Shown in pieces: positions 16,251 through 24,974 of a stretch of DNA of 64,000 bases. Under the pieces are notes generated by a model. It was not told the DNA's origin. It made no database searches and saw nothing but the letters and a program-made list of their open reading frames with translations. Source of the DNA: NCED01 sp035493955 (GTDB lineage Bacteria; Pseudomonadota; Alphaproteobacteria; Caulobacterales; Caulobacteraceae); NCBI GenBank assembly GCA_035493955.1, contig DATJHI010000036.1, forward strand, positions 124,001 to 188,000, read 5' to 3'. The position numbers and the translations under genes were made by a program. The first letter of the stretch is position 1; the number at the start of each line of letters is the position of its first letter.

Positions 16251-17369
16251 ATGATCATCAGATCGGGGGTGGCGCAAAACGCCCTGGTGGTCATCGCCGT
16301 GATCCTGTCCGGGGCGGCGCTGTACTGGATGCGGGGCATCGTCGCGCCGCTGGCCCTCGCCCTTTTCATGATGGTGATGATCGACGGCTTCGCCCGCGAG
16401 CTGGCCAAGCGCGTTCCGTTCCTGCCCGAATGGGCCGCCCTCCCGGTGGCGCTGGGCCTGTCCGCCTTGGTGTTCGGCCTCACCGTCTGCGCGGTGGCGG
16501 CCAACGCCGCCGCCTTCGGCGCCCAGCTGTTCGACGCCGCGCCGCGGCTGAACGCCATGATCGCCGGCGTGGCCGGCCTCTTCCACCTTCAGGTCCCCCC
16601 GACCATACAGCAGCTGATCAACCAACTGAATCCGATCCGATATTTCGGTGCCCTCGCCGGGGCCCTCCAGACCTTCGGCGGCGGAGCCATGTACGTGCTG
16701 ATCTATGTCGGCTTCCTGCTCGCCTCCCGGGCCGGCTTCGCCAAGAAGGCGGCGGCGCTTTATCCGGACAAGCACGAGCGGGAGCACGCCACCGCCGTGT
16801 TCGACCGCATCCGCAACGGGGTCGAGCGCTACCTGTGGATCCAGACGGTCACCGGCGCCCTGATCGCCCTTCTGTCCTGGGTGCTGATGGCGGCCCTGAA
16901 CCTGAACAGCGCGGTGTTCTGGGCCTTCCTGATCTTTGTGGTCTGCTACATCCCGGTGGTGGGCGGACTGATCGCCGGCGTCTTGCCGGCCCTGTTCGCC
17001 CTGGTGCAGTTCGTGCCCTGGTGGCCGGCGGCGGTGCTGTTCGTGGGGCTGCAACTGATCCTGTTCGTGGTCGGCAGCGTGGTCCTGCCCAGGATGCAGC
17101 AGGACAGCCTGAACATCGATCCGGTGGTCGTGCTGCTGAGCTTGGCCTTCTGGGGTGCCATCTGGGGCATCATCGGCATGTTCCTGTCCACGCCCCTGAC
17201 CGTGATGGGGATCATCATCCTCGCGCAGTTCCCAGGCACCCGCTGGATCGCCATTCTGCTGTCCGGCAACGGCGAACCTGACCTCGACCCGGTGATCACT
17301 CCGCCGAGGCGCGCCCTGGCGGCGCCGGAGCCCGCGTCCCCCGACCGTCACGAGGCCCAGGCGACCTGA
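16251..17369 (+). CDS. AI-2E family transporter (PF01594-type permease)
   Basis: 372 residues from the ATG at 16251, which has GGAGGG just upstream; an ATG at 16221 has no comparable site. About seven hydrophobic segments occur, including VVIAVILSGAALYWM near the start and NLNSAVFWAFLIFVVCYIPV with VGGLIAGVLPALFAL in the middle, the typical layout of this family. Members export small molecules or ions; the quorum-signal role implied by the family name holds for few. A polar loop occurs at about 160-200. The C-terminal tail is Pro-rich. Confidence 0.85.
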   Translation: MIIRSGVAQNALVVIAVILSGAALYWMRGIVAPLALALFMMVMIDGFARELAKRVPFLPEWAALPVALGLSALVFGLTVCAVAANAAAFGAQLFDAAPRLNAMIAGVAGLFHLQVPPTIQQLINQLNPIRYFGALAGALQTFGGGAMYVLIYVGFLLASRAGFAKKAAALYPDKHEREHATAVFDRIRNGVERYLWIQTVTGALIALLSWVLMAALNLNSAVFWAFLIFVVCYIPVVGGLIAGVLPALFALVQFVPWWPAAVLFVGLQLILFVVGSVVLPRMQQDSLNIDPVVVLLSLAFWGAIWGIIGMFLSTPLTVMGIIILAQFPGTRWIAILLSGNGEPDLDPVITPPRRALAAPEPASPDRHEAQAT

Positions 17370-17630
17370 AAGGCCCTCTCACGCATCTGTGAAGCGCCGT
17401 CTCTGGCGCCGATGCGGCGCCAACCTATTTACAGGTCTGTCGGGCGCTTCCCCTCGCCCGGCCCAAGGCGCCGCCTCTCTTCCCTCTCCCCCAAGGGAAG
17501 CCGACGGGCGGCACCGCAAGACTCCACCGATCAACCCCGGCGGAGCCAGCGCCGTCGGACGTCCCCTCGTTCGGCGGCGCTTTTGCGTCCAATCGGATTT
17601 TGTCACGATGTCTCCGCCGATCCCGGCTAG

Positions 17631-17642
17631 GATTCTCGAATC
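17631..17642. promoter_or_regulatory. Palindrome of two GANTC (CcrM-type) methylation sites
   Basis: GATTCTCGAATC holds two GANTC sites in inverted orientation two bases apart, about 92 nt upstream of the gdhZ start. In Caulobacter, CcrM methylates GANTC once per cell cycle and GcrA reads that state at promoters. A GCTAGGAT sequence at 17627-17634 could serve as a -10, but no well-spaced -35 was found. Confidence 0.4.
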
Positions 17643-17646
17643 ACCC

Positions 17647-17694
17647 GGAGCGGACGCGAAAAAGCGGACGTCGGTTTTCGCGTAGGTCCGCTCC
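17647..17694 (+). promoter_or_regulatory. Strong stem-loop in the gdhZ 5' region
   Basis: GGAGCGGAC (17647-17655) pairs with GTCCGCTCC (17686-17694), and GCGAAAA (17656-17662) pairs with TTTTCGC (17675-17681). GTAG bulges on the right arm and a 12-nt loop contains GACGTC. That makes sixteen base pairs in 48 nt, lying 40 nt before the start codon. Confidence 0.55.
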
Positions 17695-17733
17695 AAATGC
17701 GTGGAATCGACCGGCGCCAAGAAGGACGACCGC

Positions 17734-20700
17734 ATGGACGCGTCCCCCGCCCCATCCAGCCTGATCGAGGCCTTCGCCGCAGCTTTGGGCAAGACGCGGC
17801 TGTCTCCGGACGAATACGCCTTCGCCTCCCAGGTGCTGGAAGACGCCCGTGCCGAGGACCTGGCCGACGAGCTGACGCCTGAGGATTTCGCCGCGATCCT
17901 GGCCGGCTTCTGGAGCTTCGCCGAGACCCGCGCCGGACCCGCTCCCAAGGTCCGCCTGCGCCGGGCCGAAGGCGCCGGCGGCCGACCCCTGGCCTTGGAC
18001 GTGCTGGAGATCGTCCAGACCGACGCGCCGTTCCTGGTCGACAGCGTCCTGGCCGAGGTGGCGGCCCGCCGGCTCGAACTGAAGGGCATGGCCCATCCGG
18101 TGGTGAGCGTCGCCCGCGACGCGGAGGGCCGTCGCCGGAGCGGGGGCGCCGCCAGCCGCGAATCCCTGATCCTGCTGTTGCTGACCCCGGTCGGCGAGGA
18201 TCGCCGCGAGGCCATCCTCAAGGAGGTCGAGGAGACCCTGGCCGACGTGCACGCCGCGGTCGACGACTTCGGGGCCATGACGGCCCTGATGCGGCGCACG
18301 ATCGAAGAATTGGGCACGTCCGCCGCCCCGACCCAGCCCTATGGCCTGGACGAGCAGCTCGCCTTTCTGAATTGGCTGACCGCCGACCGGTTCGTGTTCC
18401 TGGGCGCGCGGGTCTACGACTACCCCCGCGACGCCGCGGGAGACTATCTGCGCGACGAACCGTCGTTCGATCGTTCGGCCGGTCTAGGCGTCCTGCGCGA
18501 TCCGCAGCGGTCGGTGATGCGCCGGGCGAGCGAGCCGGCGCTCCTGACGCCCGACCCCAAGGCCTATCTGTCGACCGCGCCCGCGGTGATGGTCTCCAAG
18601 GCCAATCTGCACACCCGCGTCCATCGCCGCACCCACATGGACTTCATCGGCGTGCGCCGGTACGGCCCCGACGGCATGCCCACGGGAGAGGTCCGCTTCG
18701 TCGGCCTGTTCACCGCCGACGCCTACGAGCTGCCGCCCCGGGAGATCCCGATCGTCCGGCGCAAGATCGAGCGGGTGCTGCACAGCGGCCGCTCCCCCAG
18801 CGAACACGACCGGCGGCGCCTGCGCCACATCGTCGAGACCTACCCGCGCGACGACCTGTTCCAGATCGACGAAGACACCCTGCTGGGCATCGCCGACGGG
18901 GTGCTGCACCTCTACGACCGGCCCCGGGTCCGGGTGTTCGTCTGGCGCGACGCCTTCGACCGCTTCCTGTCGATCCTGCTCTACGCCCCCCGGGAGCGTT
19001 ACCAGGCCGAGACCGCCCGCAAGGCCGCCGCCATCCTGGCCGAGGCCTGGGGCGGCGAGGTCTCGGTGGTCTATCCGCGCATCGCCGACGAGCCTCTGGT
19101 GCGCATCCACGTGATCGTCCGCCTGCTGCCCGGCGAGCATCCGGAGCCCGACCTTCGGGCCCTCGAGGCCGAGATCACCGAATCCATGCTGAGCTGGACC
19201 GACCGGTTCGAGGCGGAGATCCGCGCCGCCGAGCCGGTGGATGTCGGCGCCACCCTGAGCCGGTGGGGCGAGGCGTTCCCGACCGGTTATCGCGACCGGT
19301 ACGACGCCACCGAAGCCTATAAGGACCTCAGGGTGATCGAGGACCTGGCCTCGGGCGCCGGCGATCCGGTGCGGGTGCGGTCCTACCGGTCGGCGGGCGA
19401 TCCCGCGACACGCTTCCGGTTCAAGCTCTATGTTCGCCCCGGCCCCGCCCCCCTGTCCGACGTCCTGCCCATCGTCGAGCACATGGGACTGAAGGGCCTG
19501 GACGAGGCCGGCTTCCCCGTGACCCCCGCGGGGACCGCCCCCGAGGAGGCGATCTGGGTCCACGATTTCCTGCTGGAGGATTCCGCCGGCGAGACTATCG
19601 AGTTCGACGAGGTCGCCGCGGTCTTCGAAGCTGCCCTGACGGCGGTGTGGACCGGTCGGGCCGAAAGCGACGGCTTCAACCGGCTGGTGCTGGAGCTGGG
19701 CGTCCCGTGGCGCGAGGCGGCCCTGGTCCGGGCGTTCGCCCGTTGGCGCCAGCAGGCCGGACTAGACCCCAGCCAGGCGGTGCAGGAAGCCGCGCTCAGC
19801 GCCCATCCCGGGGTGACCCGGCTGATCCTGGACCTGTTCCGGATCAAGTTCGATCCCGCCATCCAGGCTTCCCTGGCCGACCGCGGCGCGCGGGCCGACG
19901 CCGTCTACGCCGAGATCGAAGCGGCGTTGCAGCTGGTGGTCAGCCTCGACGAGGACAGGGTGTTGCGCCGCCTGGCCCAGACCGTCCGGGCCATGACCCG
20001 GACAAACTATTTCCAGCTGGACGCCACCGGCGAACCCAAGGCCTACATCAGCTTCAAGGTCGCCAGCCGGGAGGTCGAGGCCCTGCCGGCGCCCAAGCCC
20101 TTCCGCGAGGTGTTCGTGGCGAGCCGTCGGGTGGAGGGCGTGCATCTGCGCTTCGGCCCGGTGGCCCGCGGCGGCCTGCGCTGGTCGGACCGGCGCGACG
20201 ATTTCCGCACCGAGGTCCTGGGCCTAGTCAAGGCCCAGCAGGTCAAGAACGCGGTCATCGTGCCGGTGGGGTCCAAGGGAGGTTTCTACCCCAAGCGCCT
20301 GCCCCGCGAGGGCGCCGATGCGGTCCGCGCCGAGGCCGTGGAGGCCTACAAGGTATTCCTGTCGGGCGTGCTCGACCTCACCGACAACCTCGACGGCGGC
20401 GGGGGGATTGTCCGACCCGAAGGCGTGATCGCCCATGATGCGGACGACCCTTATCTAGTGGTCGCCGCCGACAAGGGCACGGCCACCTTCTCCGACATCG
20501 CCAACGGGGTGGCCGAGTCCTACGGCTTCTGGCTCGGGGACGCCTTTGCGTCGGGGGGCAGCCACGGCTACGACCACAAGGCCATGGGCATCACCGCCCG
20601 CGGGGCCTGGGAGTCGGCCAAGCGCCATTTCCGGGAGATGGGCAAGGACATCCAGACCGAGGGCTTTACGGTCATCGGCGTGGGCGACATGTCGGGCGAC

Positions 20701-22575
20701 GTGTTCGGCAACGGCATGCTGCTGTCGAAGGCGACCCGGCTGGTCGCCGCCTTCGACCACCGCCACGTCTTCCTCGACCCCGACCCCGACCCCGAGAAAT
20801 CCTGGGCCGAGCGCAGCCGCCTGTTCGCCCTGCCCCGCTCCTCCTGGGACGACTACGACAAGACGCTGATCTCCCCTGGCGGCGGGGTGTTCCCGCGCAC
20901 GGCCAAACAGATCGACCTGACGCCCGAGGTGAAGGCTCTGCTGGGGATCCAGGAGGACGCCCTGGCCCCAGCCGAACTGATCCGCGCGGTGATGACCGCC
21001 AAGGCCGAGATGCTCTATTTCGGCGGCATCGGCACCTATGTGAAGGCGGCGGGCGAGAGCCACGCCGACGTCGGCGACAAGGCCAACGACGCCGTCCGCG
21101 TCGACGCCGGCGAGCTGCGTTGCCAAGTAGTCATAGAAGGGGCCAACCTTGGGGTGACCCAGGCCGGCCGTGTCGCCTTCGCCCGAGGCTCCGGCCGGAT
21201 CAACACCGACGCCATCGACAATTCGGCCGGGGTGGACACTTCCGACCACGAGGTCAACATCAAGATCCTCGCCGGCCAGGCCATCGCCGGGGGCCGGCTG
21301 AAGCGCGAGGATCGCGACCCTCTCCTGATGTCGATGACCGACGAGGTGGCGGCCCACGTCCTGGCCCACAACTACGCCCAGACCCTGGCCCTGTCCCTGG
21401 CCGAGGCCGAGGCGCCGGCGGAGCTCGACTCCCACGCCCGCTTCATGGCCGAACTGGTGGCGGCCGGGAAGCTCGACCGCCGGGTCGAGGGCCTGCCTGG
21501 TCCCGCCGCCCTCGCCGAGCTCAAGGCCAAGGGCGCGGGTCTGACCCGTCCCGAACTGGCGGTGCTGATGGCCTATGGCAAGCTGGAGCTGTCGGACCTG
21601 ATCGTGAACGGCCCCGGTCCCGACGACGAGGGCTATTTCGAGGACTATCTGAAGGCTTATTTCCCCACCGCACTCGCCGCTTACGAGCCGGAGATGCGCA
21701 AGCATCGCCTGCGCCGGGAGATCATCGCCACGGGCCTGGCCAACGCCATAGTCGATCGCTGCGGCCCGACCTTCCCCTCCCGGCTGATGGCGGCCGTGCC
21801 TTGCGACGCGGCCACCGCGGCGGCGGCCTTCGATGCGGCCCGCCGGGTGTTCGGGCTGGACGAGACCTGGGCCCAGGTCGCGACGCTGGACCTCAAGATT
21901 CCCGCCGCCGCCCAGCGGATGCTGTTCCAGGACGTCGCCGCGCAATGGCGGGCCCAGACCTTCTGGCTGGCCACCCGCGCCATGGCGGCCTCAGGGAAGC
22001 CCCCCACCGTGGATGAGCTGATCCGGACCTACCGGCCGGCGATCGAAGCCCTGCGCGGCGCCGGCTCCACCTTGCTCTCAGCCTATGACCAGGCTTCCGT
22101 TGCGGCCCGCACCGCCGCCTTCGTCGAGGCCGGGGCGCCTGTGGACCTCGCCGAGGCGGTGGCCGGCCTCGCCGCCTTGAGGACCGCCGTGGAGATCGCC
22201 TGCCTGGCCGGCGGGGACTGGGCGCCCCAGGTCGTCGGCCGGTTGTTCCACACGGTCGGGGCGACCTTCGGCTTCGACCGGCTGCGCGGCGCGGCGGTGG
22301 GGCTCGCCCTCACCGACGAGTTCGAACGCCGGGCGGTGCGGCGGCTGATCATCGATCTGGTGGACGAACAGACTGCCCTGACCCGGGCGGTGATGGGGGT
22401 CTCCAAGCCGAGCGACCCCGCCGAAGCCGGCATTGTGGTCTGGAGCGAATCCCGCAGGGCCGCCATCGAGCGCGCGGCCCGGACTGTGGGAGAGATCGAG
22501 GCCGCCGGCGACGGTTGGAGCTTCGCCAAACTGACCTTGGCCCATTCGGCGTTGCGGGAAGTCGCGCTGGGCTGA
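17734..22575 (+). CDS. gdhZ: Large NAD-dependent glutamate dehydrogenase (GdhZ/GDH-180 type)
   Basis: 1613 residues from the ATG at 17734, chosen for AAGAAGGA seven bases upstream; an in-frame GTG at 17701 lacks one. The length is right for the 180-kDa NAD-GDH family: long N-terminal ACT-like regulatory segments, then the catalytic core from about residue 810 with ARGGLRWSDRRDDFRTEVLG, KNAVIVPVGSKGGFYPKRLP and VIGVGDMSGDVFGNGML, then a helical C-terminal domain. It deaminates glutamate to 2-oxoglutarate with NAD. In Caulobacter crescentus GdhZ also acts on FtsZ to block division, linking nitrogen metabolism to the cell cycle; whether that holds here is inference. Confidence 0.94.
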   Translation: MDASPAPSSLIEAFAAALGKTRLSPDEYAFASQVLEDARAEDLADELTPEDFAAILAGFWSFAETRAGPAPKVRLRRAEGAGGRPLALDVLEIVQTDAPFLVDSVLAEVAARRLELKGMAHPVVSVARDAEGRRRSGGAASRESLILLLLTPVGEDRREAILKEVEETLADVHAAVDDFGAMTALMRRTIEELGTSAAPTQPYGLDEQLAFLNWLTADRFVFLGARVYDYPRDAAGDYLRDEPSFDRSAGLGVLRDPQRSVMRRASEPALLTPDPKAYLSTAPAVMVSKANLHTRVHRRTHMDFIGVRRYGPDGMPTGEVRFVGLFTADAYELPPREIPIVRRKIERVLHSGRSPSEHDRRRLRHIVETYPRDDLFQIDEDTLLGIADGVLHLYDRPRVRVFVWRDAFDRFLSILLYAPRERYQAETARKAAAILAEAWGGEVSVVYPRIADEPLVRIHVIVRLLPGEHPEPDLRALEAEITESMLSWTDRFEAEIRAAEPVDVGATLSRWGEAFPTGYRDRYDATEAYKDLRVIEDLASGAGDPVRVRSYRSAGDPATRFRFKLYVRPGPAPLSDVLPIVEHMGLKGLDEAGFPVTPAGTAPEEAIWVHDFLLEDSAGETIEFDEVAAVFEAALTAVWTGRAESDGFNRLVLELGVPWREAALVRAFARWRQQAGLDPSQAVQEAALSAHPGVTRLILDLFRIKFDPAIQASLADRGARADAVYAEIEAALQLVVSLDEDRVLRRLAQTVRAMTRTNYFQLDATGEPKAYISFKVASREVEALPAPKPFREVFVASRRVEGVHLRFGPVARGGLRWSDRRDDFRTEVLGLVKAQQVKNAVIVPVGSKGGFYPKRLPREGADAVRAEAVEAYKVFLSGVLDLTDNLDGGGGIVRPEGVIAHDADDPYLVVAADKGTATFSDIANGVAESYGFWLGDAFASGGSHGYDHKAMGITARGAWESAKRHFREMGKDIQTEGFTVIGVGDMSGDVFGNGMLLSKATRLVAAFDHRHVFLDPDPDPEKSWAERSRLFALPRSSWDDYDKTLISPGGGVFPRTAKQIDLTPEVKALLGIQEDALAPAELIRAVMTAKAEMLYFGGIGTYVKAAGESHADVGDKANDAVRVDAGELRCQVVIEGANLGVTQAGRVAFARGSGRINTDAIDNSAGVDTSDHEVNIKILAGQAIAGGRLKREDRDPLLMSMTDEVAAHVLAHNYAQTLALSLAEAEAPAELDSHARFMAELVAAGKLDRRVEGLPGPAALAELKAKGAGLTRPELAVLMAYGKLELSDLIVNGPGPDDEGYFEDYLKAYFPTALAAYEPEMRKHRLRREIIATGLANAIVDRCGPTFPSRLMAAVPCDAATAAAAFDAARRVFGLDETWAQVATLDLKIPAAAQRMLFQDVAAQWRAQTFWLATRAMAASGKPPTVDELIRTYRPAIEALRGAGSTLLSAYDQASVAARTAAFVEAGAPVDLAEAVAGLAALRTAVEIACLAGGDWAPQVVGRLFHTVGATFGFDRLRGAAVGLALTDEFERRAVRRLIIDLVDEQTALTRAVMGVSKPSDPAEAGIVVWSESRRAAIERAARTVGEIEAAGDGWSFAKLTLAHSALREVALG

Positions 22576-22667
22576 CGTCAAGTTTCAACCGGCTTGCAAA
22601 CGAGTTTCACGACGCTCGGGCGGTTGGCCATGACCGATCTGATGGCGGACCCCGCCGTAGCGCGGAG

Positions 22668-22739
22668 ATGAACATGACCCAGCGTTATCTGGATCCGTCG
22701 AAGTGGGGCGCCCTGATGGCGCAGACGGCAGGCAAATAG
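22668..22739 (+). CDS. Possible 23-residue ORF between gdhZ and purH
   Basis: ATG at 22668 opens a 23-codon frame, MNMTQRYLDPSKWGALMAQT then AGK, closed by TAG. GCGGAG lies just upstream but close to the start (about 1-3 nt), which is not ideal; a second ATG two codons later would have better spacing. The sequence contains Trp and ordinary codons, unlike random GC-rich frames. No homologue is recognised. It could be a small protein, or chance in the 174-nt gap between two convergent genes. Confidence 0.25.
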   Translation: MNMTQRYLDPSKWGALMAQTAGK

Positions 22740-22749
22740 CGATCCTGCT

Positions 22750-24360
22750 TTAGTGCCGGAACACCCGCACGCCCGTGAACGCCATGGCCAGGCCGCGTTC
22801 GTCAGCGGCGGCGATGACTTCGGCGTCGCGCATGGCCCCGCCGGGCTGGATCACCGAGGTGGCCCCCGCCTCGGCCGCCTGGATCAGGCCGTCGGGGAAG
22901 GGGAAGAAGGCTTCCGAAGCGCAGGCCGACCCCACGGCCAGGGATTGCGGCAGGCCCGCCGTTTCGGCGGCCTCGGCGGCGCGGATGGCGGCGATGCGGG
23001 CTGAATCGCGGCGGTTCATCTGGCCGGCGCCGACGCCCGCGGTCTGACCATTTTTGGCGAAGATCACCGCATTGGACTTCACATGCTTGGCCACGGTGAA
23101 GGCGAACAGCATGTCGCGCACCTCGTCCTGCGTCGGCTGGCGCTTGGTGACGATCTTCAGGTCGGCGGCGGTGATGTGGGCGCGGTCGCGATCCTGCACC
23201 AGAAAGCCCCCCGACACCGAGCGGAACACCTCTCCCGTGGCCATGGGGTCGGGCAGGCCGCCGGCCAGGAGCAGCCGCAGGTTCTTCTTGGCGGCGAACA
23301 CCGCGACGGCTTCCTCGTCCGCGTCGGGGGCGATCACCACCTCGGTCAGGATCTCCACCACCGCCCGGGCGGTCGGCCCGTCCAGGGTCTTGTTCACCGC
23401 CACGATGCCGCCGAAGGCCGAGACCGGATCGCACTGCAGGGCCCGGCCGTAGGCCTCCAGCAGGGTGGAGCCGAGGGCCACGCCGCAGGGGTTGGCGTGC
23501 TTGATGATCGCCACGGCAGGGGGGCCGGCCGGGTCGAACTCGGCGATCAGTTCGTAGGCCGCGTCGGTGTCGGCGATGTTGTTGTAGCTGAGCTCCTTGC
23601 CCTGCAGCTGGCGGGCCGTGGCCACGCCGATGCGGGGACTGGGGAAGGTGTAGAAGGCCGCCGCCTGATGGGGGTTTTCGCCATAGCGCATGGTCTGGCG
23701 CAGCGTCCCCGAAATGGTCTTGCGGGCCGGCGCGGCCTCGCCCAGCGCCTGGGCGAACCAGGCCGAGATCGCCGCGTCATAGGCGGCGGTGCGGGCATAG
23801 GCGCGGGCGGCCAAGGTCTTGCGCAGGGCCAGGGGGGTCCCGCCCTCGCCCAGGGTCGCGATCACCTCGGCCAGGTCCGCCGGCTCGGTGCAGACCGCCA
23901 CATAGCCGTGGTTCTTGGCCGCCGAACGGATCATCGCCGGCCCGCCGATGTCGATGTTCTCGACACAGGCCTCGGCCGAGGCCCCTGAGGCCGCCGTGGC
24001 TTCGAACGGATAGAGGTTGACGTACAGGAGGTCGATGCCGCCGATGCCGTGGTCGCTCATCGCCGCGGCGTGGCTGGGCTCGTCGCGCACGCCCAGGAGC
24101 CCCCCGTGGACGACGGGGTGCAGGGTCTTGACCCGCCCGTCCATCATCTCGGGGAAGCCGGTCAGTTCAGACACGTCCTTCACCGCCAAGCCGGCGGCGG
24201 CGATGGCCGCCCGGGTGCCCCCGGTCGAGACCAGCTCCACGCCGGCGGCGGCGAGCGCACGGGCCGCCTCGACCAGTCCTGTCTTGTCGGACACCGAGAT
24301 CAGGGCGCGGCGGACGGCGACGCGGTCGGGGGCGGGGGGGAAGGCGGGAGCGGCGGGCAT
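22750..24360 (-). CDS. purH: Bifunctional AICAR transformylase/IMP cyclohydrolase PurH
   Basis: 536 residues. The N-terminal MGS-like IMP cyclohydrolase part has ALISVSDKTGLVEAARAL, ELVSTGGTRAAI and GRVKTLHPVVHGGLL. The transformylase part has LRYGENPHQ-type RYGENPHQAA, AIIKHANPCGVA and QMNRRDSARIA. It performs the last two steps of IMP synthesis. A 14-residue Ala/Pro-rich extension precedes the conserved start, so translation might begin slightly later. It converges on gdhZ and is separate from purEK elsewhere in the window. Confidence 0.97.
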   Translation of the reverse strand: MPAAPAFPPAPDRVAVRRALISVSDKTGLVEAARALAAAGVELVSTGGTRAAIAAAGLAVKDVSELTGFPEMMDGRVKTLHPVVHGGLLGVRDEPSHAAAMSDHGIGGIDLLYVNLYPFEATAASGASAEACVENIDIGGPAMIRSAAKNHGYVAVCTEPADLAEVIATLGEGGTPLALRKTLAARAYARTAAYDAAISAWFAQALGEAAPARKTISGTLRQTMRYGENPHQAAAFYTFPSPRIGVATARQLQGKELSYNNIADTDAAYELIAEFDPAGPPAVAIIKHANPCGVALGSTLLEAYGRALQCDPVSAFGGIVAVNKTLDGPTARAVVEILTEVVIAPDADEEAVAVFAAKKNLRLLLAGGLPDPMATGEVFRSVSGGFLVQDRDRAHITAADLKIVTKRQPTQDEVRDMLFAFTVAKHVKSNAVIFAKNGQTAGVGAGQMNRRDSARIAAIRAAEAAETAGLPQSLAVGSACASEAFFPFPDGLIQAAEAGATSVIQPGGAMRDAEVIAAADERGLAMAFTGVRVFRH

Positions 24361-24420
24361 GGCGAATCCGGCGTGGCTGGGGGCCGCGCCGGACTAGCAC
24401 CTTGCAGGGCAAAAGCGAAA

Positions 24421-24443
24421 GGGGCGGCCGTCGCGGCCGCCCC
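24421..24443 (-). terminator. Intrinsic terminator of the glycine-zipper gene
   Basis: On the minus strand GGGGCGGCC and GGCCGCCCC form a perfect 9-bp stem with a 5-nt loop, followed by TTTCGCTTTTG. It begins 5 nt after the stop codon of the glycine-zipper gene and before the start of purH, so it separates the two same-strand genes. Confidence 0.75.
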
Positions 24444-24448
24444 GCCCG

Positions 24449-24829
24449 TCAATAGCCGTAGCCGCGATAACCGGCCGGCACGGCGTAGCCGTAACTGTTC
24501 TGGTACGCGTAATCGCTGCGCGCGTCGTAGCCGGTGCGATAGACCGGGGGTTGGTAGCGGTAGCGGGTCTGGGCGGTCGGATAGGTCCGATAGGCCACGC
24601 GCGAACGGCGGCTGTCGTGGCCGGTCGAAGCGCCCACCAGTCCGCCGACTGCGGCCCCGGCGACCACCGCTCCGGTGTCGCCATGGCTCAGCAGCGTTCC
24701 GGCCAGGGCCCCGATGGCGGCGCCGATCAGGGCGTTCTCGGTCTTGCTGGCGGCAAAGGCCTGACTGGCGGGCAGGGCCAAAGCCGCGACGACGGCGCCG
24801 GCGGCGGCGATACGGGTGATCCTGTTCAT
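24449..24829 (-). CDS. Secreted glycine-zipper protein with Tyr-rich tail
   Basis: 126 residues. A cleavable signal peptide ends near ASQAFA (about 20-26). The next segment ALIGAAIGALAGTLLSHGDT and AVVAGAAVGGLVGASTG is a glycine zipper of two hydrophobic helices, seen in outer-membrane and Rcs-type lipoprotein families. The C-terminal third is rich in Tyr and Arg (YRTYPTAQTRYRYQPPVY) and probably disordered. It likely packs in or on the outer membrane as a homo-oligomer; a specific role cannot be assigned. It is transcribed divergently from the glycosyltransferase gene. Confidence 0.75.
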   Translation of the reverse strand: MNRITRIAAAGAVVAALALPASQAFAASKTENALIGAAIGALAGTLLSHGDTGAVVAGAAVGGLVGASTGHDSRRSRVAYRTYPTAQTRYRYQPPVYRTGYDARSDYAYQNSYGYAVPAGYRGYGY

Positions 24830-24974
24830 GACGTTTCGCCCCTTCAGAAGCGTTGTTCGATGCCGCCAATCTAGCAGCGCGCCCCTGAACAGGTTCGGAG
24901 CCGTCCGTTCAGCCCCGCTTCATCGAAAAACCCCGCCCGTGCCCTCCGCAGCGATTTGTTCTAGAAGCGCGTCG

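Larger units (their letters stand above)
17370..17733. other. 364-bp gene-free region upstream of gdhZ
   Basis: No convincing gene is seen. It holds a 7-bp hairpin (17404-17422, TGGCGCC/GGCGCCA) suited to end the permease transcript, a short hairpin with a pyrimidine-rich loop (17479-17500, CTTCCC/GGGAAG), a double GANTC palindrome (17631-17642), a strong stem-loop (17647-17694), and the gdhZ ribosome binding site AAGAAGGA (about 17719-17726). Confidence 0.6.

Noticed and set aside
20455..21945. Long open frame opposite gdhZ (496 codons)
   Set aside because: High GC suppresses stop codons; the frame lies wholly inside a certain gene and has no motif.
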